From contig JBBELK010000008.1 of the NCBI GenBank assembly GCA_037783545.1, forward strand, positions 573,001 through 637,000: a stretch of DNA of 64,000 nucleotides, read 5' to 3'. How positions within the stretch are numbered: position 1 is the stretch's first letter; every line of letters starts with the position of its first letter. The position numbers were made by a program, and so were the translations under genes. Below the pieces are notes generated by a model, which searched no databases, had not been told where the DNA came from, and saw nothing but the letters and a program-made list of their open reading frames with translations. Positions 9,940-21,217 of the stretch are shown in pieces. The DNA is from Henricia sp. BOLD:AAB3569. Lineage: Eukaryota > Echinodermata > Asteroidea > Spinulosida > Echinasteridae.

Positions 9940-12440
9940 ACACAAGTTTGATATAAAAACTGAATGGGCTATAGCCCAAAATTGGTGTCGTGTGGGTCGA
10001 AGCGTGAGGATACTAGTCTAATTTCCTTTGTGAGAATATGTTTGGGGTATAGAAACTAGTACTAGTACATACATGTTATGTAGGTCGCATTAAGTCTAAT
10101 TATTATGTCGGTTCCGAATTCAGCTTTTTTTCAGAAATGTGTAGTGAACACAAACGTTGGTGTCATATGGTATTCTTTCCACACATACACAAAGGTGAAA
10201 GATCGATGGTAACCATAGGAACTTTCTTTGGAATGTATTACCCCCATGCAATTAAATAGAGTGGTCCAGCAGAACACCCCTGCAGACCTTGAAGTGTAAA
10301 GTTCGAATGGACTCCAGCGACTGCATTGGCTGGTGTTAAAGACGACCACCAATGCTGCTTCACCAGTTTTAAAATCTGCTACACACACAAATAGATGGCA
10401 CACAGGGCACTACGTTTGCCATACGTGCCATAAACGTACAAGAACACAACAACACCAGAATAGATCGACTAGAAGAGAATGAATGGACCCTCTTTGTCGA
10501 AGACATTCAGGTATGCAATAATACTTAATGTAACCACATAACTGTATATATTTCTTATCTTTTTCACTCATTTATTATGTTGACAGGATACCTAAAGGTA
10601 GGCGGTTGACCTTTTTTATGTACCTGTATTTGGAATTCATTTACAGAAAATAACCTCGATATGCTATACTAATATCATATGTGGCTGATGTTCCAAGTAA
10701 ACTCTTCATATTTTCTTTTAGGCCTATTTTCTTAAATCTGCACTTACTGATGACTGAGAATTAGCGAGTCAAATTACTATACTTTTTGTAAAGAATTGTG
10801 TTTTTATGTGACGATACTGCTCGGCGTCGTATAACCATGTTGAAATTCATGGTTGGCGCATACTATACTGTAGGCCTACTAGTACTAGTGCATGTTTTGT
10901 GCACTGAGCCACTCCTTGTTGGACATTCCAGAGCCATCTGTGGTTTCTCCATTATGAGGCCTTGGGGCATGGCTATAGTGGTTTGTTTACTAGATAGCCA
11001 AGTAGCTTTATAGCACAATAAGGCTAGCCTGGGTAAATAAGGGTGGTTATTAGCAGTGCAGCTGGGCAGTGCAAGTATATTTCATGCACTCCCTTAATCA
11101 CAATAGTCATGCAGTTTTGGAGTAATTTAAAGAAAACGTCGTGCAGTTGAAAAAGTGTATTTTCAGTTTTCAAATAATTATTCGGAACCATATTTTCAAA
11201 CTTAACATTGGAAACATCTATAACAACAAATTGAACATATAAAAAAGATGCAAATTTACTGTGCACACAAGTGTCCAAAAATCAAAGAGACAATACTTTG
11301 AGGAAGCGGGGAGATCATTTTCTTTGCTTCAGTGGAATGTGCACGGGATAAAATCGTACGAATTCGGGCAATCGAATATTACTTGGTTTCCAGGAGCCTC
11401 AGATCATTCCTAATAGTTGATTAGGCTGCATAGTCCCGGTATAATCAGCTTGTGCCCGTTGTCATGTGTATAATTATGTAATTCATTAGTTGTCCAAATT
11501 AATGCATTGTTGCTTAAAGATGTGCGTTTTTGGGTGTGGCACCCAAAACAATATTTTTTTTTTAATTGACATTTTTTTCAGAAACAAAGGTTATTCGCTT
11601 TCAAATGATATAAAAATTGACTAATGTTTAGTTATCAAATAGTTACTGTCAATATTTCGAATTATTGGCGGTTCGCCAATAATTGAACTTACGGCAAGGC
11701 GTAAAAACAGCTGTATCAAAACGGCATTTTTCACAGGGTTGCCGATGCATGAAATACGTAATGATTTTTGTCCACCTTCAAATAAAGTAAATGCTTCGTT
11801 AGGAGAAAACAAAAATCGAATTTGTTAAGAACCACGGACATTATAACTTAAAAGCACCAATATGTCATTTTTTTTTAAAAATAAAGGAGTTCTTAAGAGT
11901 GTTCAACTGAAGGTGGTTTTTTTTGTTATTAAAGATTTTTACCACTAAATATTTATGCACAAAAACAATGCATGGATTTTTCTGCAGTATTGCTGCATCT
12001 ACATGTACATGTATGTGACTGAAATTTCTACAAGGCACGTTTTATAATGTTTTTAAGTCGGGAGTGGAAATATCGCCTTTTTTAACAATTACCAATCATG
12101 TAGGCCAACTCTATCTTTAGAAAAATTATACCATCTGCAGCCATCTAACACTAGTTGCACATAAATACGATCATGGGGATATTTGCTACCTTGTTACCAG
12201 AATAAAAACAATGAATAAATTGTGACCTAGTAATTTCCCTGTTAAAAGCAGTACATGTATGTTAAACAGTAGGCCTACGTGCTATTATTTATGAGGTTTG
12301 GCTATTTTTTGCAGGTCACACAGCTTGCTGTACTGATGTGGGGCAAAAAGGAGTTCCAACGCCTATAACATAACCAAATAATCTGCGTAAGTATGGTTCG
12401 AAACTGTTTTTAACTTTTGTAATACACTCTGGCAGCAATT
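9940..12440. other. Core of the 9.26-kb element: no gene recognised
   Basis: AT-rich sequence without a recognisable gene. Open frames are under 100 codons and lack domains. I found no transposase motif by eye. Confidence 0.5.
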
Positions 12441-12539
12441 AGTGGGCTACATATTGAATGGCCAGTTCAAATAAGCCTCGTATACTGATGGATGTTTATA
12501 CATATTTACTTGTTGGGCCCCTGAACTAAGAAAAGTATG

Positions 12540-13430
12540 ACATAATAATAGGTTCAATAAGAAACTAGAGCTTGGCGTTTGTTTTTTAACAAACGCTAGG
12601 TGATCAGGTGACATGCACATTGAGCTCATGATGACGTCACACTTTTGAAATTGGTTGAAAACTTGAGTTGGTCGATGTTGCAAAAGAAACATTCACTTAT
12701 CGATTGCCAGTATTGGAATTCTCAGTACATGACTCTTTGACTATTCAACGCTAAAATTGTGAATCTTATGACGTCATTATTGGCACAGTCAAGCTCATCA
12801 CGACGTCACTATTGTGTGCACAAATTGTTTAAAGTTGTACTGAAGAACAAGTTCTTTACTGTGGTGAAATAATCTTTCCAATATCTATTAGAGTTCTCAA
12901 GATTTTATCATTTGAGATCATATTACGTAACCGCTGTGCATATGATCATTGTGAACGTCATCATTGGTATAGTCATTGGTATAGTCATAAAGTGCACATG
13001 TGTTGGAACATTTCGATTTGTAGAACTATATGGTCAAATTCCCTACCACATTGGCTCTATTTGCATTCAAAATGCTAATTTTCTGTTAACTTCCGGTTTA
13101 GACCGGAAGTAGGGGTCACATTTCGACCTATAATGCTGTGAAAGAATTGTTCAAGTATCTATTACGGTTCTTCAGATACGAATTTATGAAATTTTGGTAA
13201 TTTGACACCTGTGATCCGACATCATGATGTCACACTTTTGTGCACAAATTGTTCAACAATTTAATGAACATCAAGTTCTTAATTAATGTGCGAAGGAATC
13301 ATACAAATATCTGTTGTACATGTAGTTCTCAAGATGCAGCATTTTTAAACAATTCAGCTTCAGTATCTTGTGTAATTTGACACCATATTACGTAACCACC
13401 GTCGATGTGATGACGTCACCATTGGTGAGT
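12540..13430. repeat. Diverged ~400-bp repeats with TGACGTCA and ETS-like hairpin
   Basis: Loose repeats share TGTGCACAAATTGTT, a phrase like AATATCTATTAGAGTTCTCAAGAT, GATGACGTCAC and TCATATTACGTAACC. At about 13090-13112 is the hairpin ACTTCCGGTTTAGACCGGAAGT. The same combination of TGACGTCA and a CTTCCGG/CCGGAAG hairpin recurs in the satellite at 58-64 kb. Confidence 0.6.
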
Positions 13431-13491
13431 GCAGCGCGGCAGTGTGATTTTTCCGCGATAGTGTGAACTCCCCTTAAAGCACGGTTCACAC

Positions 13492-13984
13492 TACTTTTAG
13501 AAATCTAAAAGTGTTTATTTGACGTTTATATTGGGACGTTATCATTTTTTAAGTTACACTTTTAGCCCTTTAACAAGTTAACCTTATTCGCCGTGGTGAA
13601 GCATGGTACACGCCCTTTAATGGTCCAAAAACCTGTGTCAATAATCTTACGTGACATTCCAAATCAGACATTTAAAAACACACAATAACAGATTGTAATC
13701 TGAAGACTTCTGTAGCCTTGTCGTTCTTTTCTGATGTTCGAGTCATCATGGGAAAAGAATGACATGGGTACAGAAGTCTTGAGATTACAAGGACCTCCAT
13801 GGTGTGTTCTGATTTGGAATGTCGGGTAAGATTTTTGACACGGGTTCTTGGACCATTAAAGGGCGTGTAGCATGCTTCACCACGGCGAATGGGGTTAAAC
13901 TGTTAAAGGGCTATAAGTGTAACTTAAAAAATGATAACGTCCCAATATAAACGTCAAATAAACACTTTTAGCCTTCTAGAAGTA
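13492..13984. mobile_element. MITE with long TIRs (TACTTTTAGAA family), copy 1
   Basis: The two halves are reverse complements over most of the length. The ends are TACTTTTAGAAATCTAAAAG and the complement of TACTTCTAGAAGGCTAAAAG. Inner blocks (GACGTTTATATTGGGACGTT, CATTCCAAATCAGACA) are also mirrored. No target duplication is visible around this copy; the related copy at 25464-26325 has a clean 9-bp one. Confidence 0.85.
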
Positions 13985-14430
13985 GGCTGCGCGTTGGTAA
14001 GGTCAGCGCACCGCGGTCAAAGTTCAGCAAATTCGAACTTTGACCCAGCTAAAAAAAAAACTGTTTTTTCCGTGATAGTGTGAACTCCCCTTAAGTGTGA
14101 ACGTGAATCAACCCTTGCACGTAAATTTTACGCGCGTTAACGTGTGAAATAGCTCAGCCATTAAGTTTAAGGGGAGTTGACACTTTTGCGGAAAAATCAC
14201 ACTGCCGCGCTGCGCTCACCGCATATTGCATGAGGTCCCAATCACCGATCTTTCAAAAAAAAAAAATTCAACTCTGGTAATTTGGAGCTTCTCTGATACC
14301 TCATTGGCTGCGTGTCGCGAAAGGCCGAGCACAAGTGGCAAACCAGTTTCTATACAAACCAATTTCTGTATAATTCAATGGCACAGGCGCGCGCAAAGCC
14401 ATTTTTGCCGCGATAGTGTGAACGCCCTTT
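13985..14430. repeat. Inverted copies of a GTGTGAACTCCCCTTAA repeat
   Basis: TTTTTCCGCGATAGTGTGAA / CTCCCCTTAA at about 13448-13478 recurs directly at about 14068-14096 and inverted at about 14165-14222, where the adjoining CAGCGCGGCAGTGTGATTTT is mirrored too. A partial copy lies at about 14400-14430. This is the outer shell in which the 13492-13984 MITE sits. Confidence 0.65.
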
Positions 14431-14639
14431 AAGAATCTAGCCTAATATTAAGAAGAGTGTGTTTATATATTATAGTAATTCTACTGATGAATTTTCACTT
14501 CAGGTACTGAGACGTAATACAACAAACTACAGATGCGACAAAAGATGAAGTCCAGATATGTGCACGACATCCTTTCTCGATAATGCACGGGATTTAGGAG
14601 CATGGAATTTTGAGGGTGTAACAGCAGGCACGCAAAGAC

Positions 14640-15215
14640 AGGAATTAAAGCAAGTCATCAGGAAATCCAGTGAGATGCAAGCGATGATGACGTGGAACGT
14701 ACACTATATCGATACAGCTGTCTCCAAAGCTAACCGCATGTTAGGCTTCACTCGTCGTAACCTGAGCAATGCTCCTCGCAAAGTCAAAGTACAGGCTTAC
14801 AAAAGTTTAGTTCGCCCACATGTTGAATACTGCAGCTCAGTCTGGGAACCGCATACAACCCGTAACATCAAAAGAGTTGAAGCTTCATCATGAATGACTA
14901 TGGAAGAAAAAGTTCCGTCACTGCCATGTTGAGGGAAATTCAACTTCAAACACTTCAGGAGAGAAGACTGAATCGGAGGCTCGTCACCATGCAAAACATC
15001 ATCCATAATAATGTAGACCTTCCGTTGGATGATCATCTTCAATTTAACATTTAATAGAGAACCAACTGCCACTTCAACAATAAATCACAACCCCCTCTCC
15101 CTCAAAATCCCAGCTTCAGGGATTAATTGTCCCCAACACTGCTAGAGACTGGAACAAACTCCCGTACTCAATTTCAGAATAAGCTGGTAGCTTTCAGCAA
15201 AAAGCTTGACTAGCT
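14640..15215 (+). pseudogene. LINE reverse-transcriptase C-terminal fragment
   Basis: From about 14690 the frame encodes KANRMLGFTRRNLS...VKVQAYKSLVRPHVEYCSSVWEPHT, the conserved block C-terminal to the RT of Jockey/CR1-type LINEs. It is followed in shifted frames by VTAMLREIQLQTLQERRLNR and NTARDWNKLP, which belong to the same protein tail. Frameshifts and a stop near 14891 break it and the upstream RT is missing, so this is a 5'-truncated, decayed copy. It differs from the LINE at 17-21 kb. Confidence 0.75.
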
Positions 15216-15705
15216 CGCCTCAATTACCGCATTGACTGTTCCAATTGGAGCTGTTTTATAATTACACGATTAAGATCAAGACGTAATGGACACTTATATA
15301 CAGTAAATCTTATAATATACGTTGCACTTACAAACTGGATACTTCAGCACGACACGTGTGCATGGTGCGAACACAAAACGGCAATTATGGAAAGCTCACA
15401 CTGGATATTATGTAAACGACATTTAACAGTACACTTGATTAAAGTGCTGTATTATTATCTTATTTATTTACAGTTAACGGTATCAATCAATTACTTGCGT
15501 TTTGGACACCTGCCATATCATATCCAACTTCGATAGCATTTCATACCCAACAGGGTTCACGTAGGGACATCACATTGTTTCGATTTGGTTTCTGGCCTCG
15601 TAACTCCATTGAGCTACTCATCACGGAATAAATGTTTTTGTTGTTGATTGGAACAACTGAGTTCATTTACGTATATCTCATTTGCGTACGACACAAGACC
15701 TTTTT
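15216..15705. other. No gene recognised
   Basis: AT-rich stretch between the LINE fragment and the right CCCATATGGG array. Nothing recognisable. Confidence 0.5.
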
Positions 15706-16870
15706 GATATGGGGATCCGCGGGACCCATATGGTGTGCCTGGATTGACCTATATGGGGTCCACACGTGGGAGCCCATATGGGGGCCCCAAGAATTCTGCA
15801 CTCAAGATTCATATGGGACCCTGACCCATATGGGTTAACCCAGATACCCCATGTGGCACCCACATGGATCCTAAATGGGGACCCACATGGGGCGACCCAT
15901 ATGGGGCCCTAAGGATTCTGCACCCAAGATTCATATGGGACCCATATGGGTCAACCCGGATACCCCATGTGGAACCCACATGGGTCCTAAATGGGGACCC
16001 ATGTGGGTCCAATGTGTGAAACCCACATGGGTCCCACGTGTGGAACCCACATGGGTCCTACATGGGCTGACCCATATGGGGCCCCAAGGATTCTGCACCC
16101 AAGATTCAAATGGGACCCATATGGGCAACCCGGATACCCCATGTGGAACCCACATGGGTCCTAAATGGGGACCCATGTGGGTCCAATGTGTGAAACCCAC
16201 ATGGGTCCCACGTGTGCAACCCACATGGGTCCTAAATGGGCCGACCCATATGGGACCCCAAGGATTCTGCACCCAAGATTCAAATGGGACCCATATGGGT
16301 CAACCCAGATACCCCATATGGAACCAACATGGGTCCCACATGGGTCCTAAATGGGGACCCATGTGGGTCCAATGTGTAAAACCCACATGGGTCCCACGTG
16401 TGAAACCCACATGGATCCCACATGGGCCGACCCATATGGGGCCCCAAGGATTCTGCACCCAAGATTCAAATGGGACCCATATGGGTCAACCCAGATACCC
16501 ATATGGGACCCATGTTGGTTCCATATGGGGTATCTGGGTTGACCCACAAGGGTCCCATATGTGCCCCACATGGGGTTTCTGGGTTGGCCCATATGGGGCC
16601 CATATGGATCTTGGGTGCATAATCCTTGGGGGCCCATATGGGTTGCTATATGTGGGACCCATGTGATTTGCCCCATGTGGGACCCATGTGATTTGCCCCA
16701 TGTTGGACCCATAGGGTCCCCATTTGGGACCCACATGGGACATCTGGGTTGGCCCACACGGGTCCCATTTGAATCTTGGGTGCAGTATCCTTGGGGGCCC
16801 ATAAGGGTTGTCCCATGTGGGACCCATATTTGGCCCATTTGGGACCCATATCATACCCATATGGGCTTGC
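15706..16870. repeat. CCCATATGGG / CCCACATGGG array, right arm
   Basis: Units of about 175-185 bp contain GCCCCAAGGATTCTGCACCC, ACCCATATGGGTCAACCC and repeats of ACCCACATGGGTCC. Copies face forward to about 16510, then the array turns over at a palindromic junction and runs inverted (CTTGGGTGCA...CCTTGGGGGCC at about 16611 and 16785). The sequence differs from the left-arm array but keeps the CCCATATGGG core. Open frames up to 263 codons on both strands follow from the stop-free repeat unit. Confidence 0.92.
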
Positions 16871-16878
16871 TACCTGGG

Positions 16879-17215
16879 GTATCTCGGAAACACGTATTAC
16901 CGAGATACCGTATCTCGGAAACACGGTTTACTGAGATACCGTATCTCGGAAACACGGTTTACCGAGATACCGTATCTCGGAAACACGGTTTACCGAGTTA
17001 CCGTATCTCGGAAACACGTATTACCGAGATACCGTATCTCGGAAACACGGTTTACTGAGATACCGTATCTCGGAAACACGGTTTACCGAGATACCGTATC
17101 TCGGAAACACGGTTTACCGAGTTACCGTATCTCGGAAACACGGTTTACCGAGTTACCGTATCTCGGAAACACGTATTACCGAGATACCGTATCTCGGAAA
17201 CACGGATTCCCAAAT
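16879..17215. repeat. 31-bp palindromic satellite, right block
   Basis: Same monomer and orientation as 7380-7619, about 11 units. Variants CGTATTACCGAG and CGGTTTACTGAG alternate with the main form. It begins mid-monomer at GTATCTCGG, completing the monomer left unfinished at 7619. Confidence 0.93.
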
Positions 17216-17329
17216 CAGTATACAGTAACCCTGCCACGTAGACGGATGATAGCAGATGCAAAAGTGGGGTGTTGATATTGTTCGTTAATACAGGACAAAT
17301 GTACGGAGCTCTGGAAGTGCCATCCGACT

Positions 17330-17366
17330 TGTTGAGATCCCGTGATAAGTTATCGCAGGATGACAA
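17330..17366. repeat. Remnant of the ~53-bp satellite, left of the LINE
   Basis: GATCCCGTGATAAGTTATCG followed by CAGGATGACAACAT resembles units of the array at 21218-21815. It suggests that the LINE inserted near the edge of that array. Confidence 0.65.
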
Positions 17367-17855
17367 CATATTTTTTTGATTTCAGTTCACTTTATTTCCA
17401 TACTCAAAATGAATTACAATTTTACTAATACACTGTAGTATAATGAGGTAGTATGGGGGGAGCTCACAAAAAGCAAAGCTTATCGAGTGTGAGCTTCCTC
17501 AGAAATAAATATTAAGTTATAAAGTTAACCAAATTAATTAATAGTGCAAATAAATGTAATATGAGCCAGACTTTTATTATAAGAAAATAAAACCAAGCCA
17601 GCAAATCAATATAAATAAATCAGAAGCGCAGTAATGGTCAGCATTAAAATGAAATAAAGCAACTAAGTTGAGCTGTGTGTGAGTTCAACAAACAAAGCAG
17701 CAAAACGAGTTAAGGTAAGTAGATTAAGCAAATATGGCAAGTAGGTTTAGTTAACACAATGCAGAGCTGGGCAGGAAAACAAACTGCCATTCATACAAAG
17801 TTAAGGAATCATAATTTTGTTGATTGTTTATATATAATAAAAATAACAAAACATT

Positions 17856-20720
17856 TTAATCGGCATATTTAGTAAGGAGGAAAGTTTTAAATTCTGTTTT
17901 AAATGCTGGAAACTTTTCTTGACTTTTCAAATTAGGATCAAGAGAATTCCATAGCTTTGGACCTTCGAATGTGACACATTTCTTCCCAAGATTTGTACGA
18001 ATTGCTTGAAGATGGTAGTGATGGACCTGCCTAGTGTAATGACTATGGAGGTGTTCGTTTTTTATAAAGGGCAATTGTAAATACTTTGGAACATTATTTT
18101 TTGATAATTGAAACATGAATATGCCTAGTTGGTAAAGATAAATATCATTCACTTTTAGTAATTCGTAATGTTTAAAAAGAGGGTCAGTGTGAGCTCGATA
18201 GTCAGAATGAGAAATAATGCGTATAACTCTTTTTTGAAGTAGTAGTATTCGAGAGACATATTGATTACAAGCATTTCCCCATGCTAATATACCATAGTTA
18301 ATGTAAGATAATATCAAACTGTTGTACAACATGATGCAAATATCATTCGGAAGTAAATGCTTTAGGCGATTAATCACACCAATATTTTTGGAAACTACTT
18401 TACATGTGTAATCTATATGTGTTTTCCACGAGAGTTTATTATCTATAAAGATACCTAGAAACTTCGTGGAATTTGTTTCATTAATCTTAAAATTATTAAT
18501 GCAAATATCTTTTGGCAGTTTATTAAGGGAATTGCTAAATAACATGCACGAAGTTTTACTTAGATTTAAGGAGAGTTTATTTGCCCTTATCCAGTCAGCT
18601 ATGCTGTTCAACTCTGAATTAGCAGTATCAACAAGGGTGAGAATATTTTTATGGCTATAAAATATATTGGAATCATCAGCGAAGAAAATGAATGATAAGA
18701 TATCCGATGATTTAGTAATGTCATTTATATAAAGGAGAAAGAGAAGGGGACCAAGGATTGAACCTTGGGGGACTCCGCAAGTCAGGGTTCTGGAAGTGGA
18801 TGCACATCCATTAATAAATACATGTTGTTTTCTCTGGTTAAGATAACTTCGAAACCAGGCTAATGGAGTACCCCTGATGCCATAATGGTTTAATTTATTA
18901 AGAAGTATGTCATGGTCCAAAGTATCGAATGCCTTTGAAAAATCAAGGAAAATACCAAGTGTGTGCTGGGAATTTTCAAAACCTTCTATTATGGTATTAC
19001 AAAGATGTAATATTGCATGAGTTGTTGAATGCTTAGCCCTAAGTCCAAATTGCGAGTTAGATAAAGTGTTATTTTGCTGTAAAAAAGCAAATGTACGTTT
19101 ATAAACAATTTTCTCAAGGATTTTTGAGAATTGAGACAAAATTGATATTGGTCTATAGTTATTAACAAGATCAGATTCACCACTTTTATAAATAGGAATA
19201 ACCTTTGCAACTTTCAAGTCAGATGGAAAAATTCCCGATAATAATGACATATTGATAATATGTGTAAGAGGGTCTATAATGCTATCAATTACTTTTTTTA
19301 TAACAGACACACTGATATCATCTAAACCTGTGCTTTTTTTATTAGGAAGATCGTCAATGATATCTTTAACCTCATATTTAGTGGCAGGAGTAAAAAACAC
19401 ACAGTTTTGGCTGGGTTCAGAGAGGTATAGTCAAATAAAGAAGTGCTAGACTGGGGAAATCTTCTGGGCAAGGTTTGGTCCAATATTTGCAAAGTAACTA
19501 TTAAAATGTTCGGCCATTGCTGTAGCGTCATTAATTAACTTGCCATTCTCGTTAATTGCCGTTAGCTTTTGAGATGGGTTTGTTTTGTTTAATAAGGCAT
19601 TAATGATTTTCCAAGTATTGCTGATATTATTCCTTTCTCTGTTGAATTCAGAAGAGTAATATTTCTTCTTAGCATTTCTTAAAACATTAGTTAAAATATT
19701 TTTATATCTAGTATAGTTAGAGTGATTTTCTTCATTTGGTTTACGAATAAATTTACGGTACAATTTATTTTTAACATTAATTGATTTAAGAAGAGACTCG
19801 GTTATCCATGGAGCGTTTGATTTTATTTTCTTTGCCCGAGTTTTTTTCTGTGGGATATTCTTGTCGTAGTATCCTATTAATATACTATAAAAATTGCTAT
19901 ATGCGTCATTTACATTGTCCGATTCATGGACTTAAGACCAGTCTGCATGATGTAAGTCGGCATTCAATCTATCAATCCCTTCATTAGAGTAATTACGCAC
20001 AGATTGTACAATTTTTCTCGAAATTTTGTTTTTAATAGGTATTGATGTCGATACTGGCAAATGATCGCTTAGATTTGATATTAATATCACTGATTTGGGT
20101 ACTGGTAAGATATTCGAAAATATATTATCTATTAAGGTTGCTGAGTTTTTGGTAATTCTTGTTGGTTTATCTACAAGAGGAACAAAGGAATGAGAATACA
20201 TTGTTTCTAAGAAATCTTGAGTGTTGTTATTTTCGGAATTCAAATGATTTATGTTAAGATCACCACAGATTAACCCCTTTTTATCGTTTGAGGATAAATA
20301 TCTCATAACATTTTGTAATTTGTCGGCAAAGTCAGTATAATTAGCTTTAGGGGGTTTGTAAATGACACCAGCTACAATGTTTTTAGCATTATCATTTTTA
20401 ACTTCTATAAAAATTGATTCCATTGCGGTAGTAGAAATGCAAAATTCACTTTTGATTTCGTAAGTAATATCATTTTTGATGTAAACGGCAACACCGCCGC
20501 CACTTGTATAATTTCTATTTACTGTTTCGAGATTATAACCAGGAAGTGAAAATTGAGTTAGATTGTGGGATTCCTTAAGCCAAGTCTCTGTTAGGGCAAT
20601 TATGGAAAATTCCGAGAAAGACTGGAGAAGAGTTCGCAAACTTTCAAAGTTTTTTGAGAGGCTTCTGATGTTAAAATGTATTAAACTGAGATTGGTGTCA
20701 AATGGACAATGGTTATATGT
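17856..20720 (-). pseudogene. LINE ORF2: AP endonuclease and reverse transcriptase
   Basis: Target-primed reverse transcription enzyme. One reading frame runs from about 20720 to 17856. HFNIRSLSKNF, ALTETWL, GGGVAVYIK, GDLNINH and LSDHLPV mark an APE-type endonuclease (about 20690-20000). RT motifs follow: NYRPISILS, LDFSKAFDTLDH, CGVPQGSILGPLLF and FFADDS (catalytic DD, with S for the usual T). The conserved C-terminal YINYGILAWGN block is present. The frame has no frameshift but three stops: TAA at 19934-19932, TAG at 19448-19446 and TGA at 19433-19431, all in the linker between endonuclease and RT. It overlaps the end of ORF1 in a different frame. The CR1 or Jockey clade is my best guess. 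Confidence 0.85.
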
Positions 20721-21112
20721 TGGAGATTAAGGAACTCTTCAGGGCTGGCATATACACAATTTTGAAGTAATCTAACGGTGTTATCTGAATCATGTATATC
20801 TTCATCTGTTAATGAGGGGGGATCAAGAATCAGTGAATCTATATAGTCTCGAAAGGGGGTTTGGTGAAGATTGATGCGGTCATTCATGACATGTTGGAAT
20901 TCCAGATTATCTAAATTATTAAAAGGCAAGTTTTCAGCTGGACACATGGGGCATATCCAAATGTCATCACTATTTGTCAGGTCAGTATAATCTCTGTGTG
21001 TCAGGTTTGTACATTTTAAGTGGATCCAAGCATTACAGATATCGCATAGTATTCCATTCTGGTTAGATTTTACCGGTTTTTTACAAAAAGAACATGGACA
21101 TTTAACTGGCAT
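20681..21112 (-). CDS. LINE ORF1 protein with PHD finger
   Basis: 143 aa from an ATG at 21112. Residues 5-57 form a PHD-type zinc finger: CPCSFC, CDIC, HLKC and WICPMC give the Cys4-His-Cys3 ligand pattern, with the typical W in front of the last pair. The rest is acidic with no recognised domain. PHD fingers in ORF1 are known from several CR1-group LINEs and may act in chromatin targeting; that function is inferred. The C-terminus overlaps the start of the ORF2 frame by roughly 40 bp. Confidence 0.8.
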   Translation of the reverse strand: MPVKCPCSFCKKPVKSNQNGILCDICNAWIHLKCTNLTHRDYTDLTNSDDIWICPMCPAENLPFNNLDNLEFQHVMNDRINLHQTPFRDYIDSLILDPPSLTDEDIHDSDNTVRLLQNCVYASPEEFLNLQHITIVHLTPISV

Positions 21113-21217
21113 AATTGAGTAGGTATAAATAAATTAAATATAAAACGAAAATACGTTGAAATCGTACACAAACTACATGCAATGAGACAAGAAACAAAAA
21201 ACCACAGACAAAATGTC

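Larger units (their letters stand above)
7620..16878. mobile_element. Candidate 9.26-kb TIR element with CCCATATGGG arrays
   Basis: The termini are a perfect 23-bp inverted repeat, CCCAGGTAGCAAGCCCATAT followed by GGG, at 7620-7642 and, reverse-complemented, at 16856-16878. Inside are long subterminal arrays of the palindrome CCCATATGGG (7620-9935 and 15706-16870) around a core of about 5.7 kb. Both outer flanks are the same 31-bp satellite in the same orientation. Joining TTACCGT on the left to GTATCTCGG on the right rebuilds a normal monomer, with only GT repeated (7618-7619 and 16879-16880), as expected of an insertion. No intact transposase frame lies in the core. The superfamily is unknown; a short duplication with subterminal palindromes recalls EnSpm/CACTA, but the ends do not begin CACTA. 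Confidence 0.7.
17367..21217 (-). mobile_element. CR1/Jockey-like LINE with PHD-finger ORF1
   Basis: About 3.85 kb with ORF1 and ORF2 in LINE order on the minus strand. The 3' end, on the low-coordinate side, has an AATAAA signal near 17390 and a short A run at 17367-17375. Both flanks are related satellite units, so a target duplication cannot be told from the array repeat. It is near full length but carries three stops in ORF2. Confidence 0.85.

Noticed and set aside
13492-13993. 9-bp target duplication for the first TACTTTTAGAA MITE
   Set aside because: Flanks GGTTCACAC and GGCTGCGCG do not match; the site was probably altered by later rearrangement.
15875-16666. 263-codon frame with repeated GTHMGPKWGPMWVQ-type units
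   Set aside because: It lies wholly in the CCCATATGGG array, long frames occur on both strands and in several phases, and the unit simply lacks stops. No independent coding sign.
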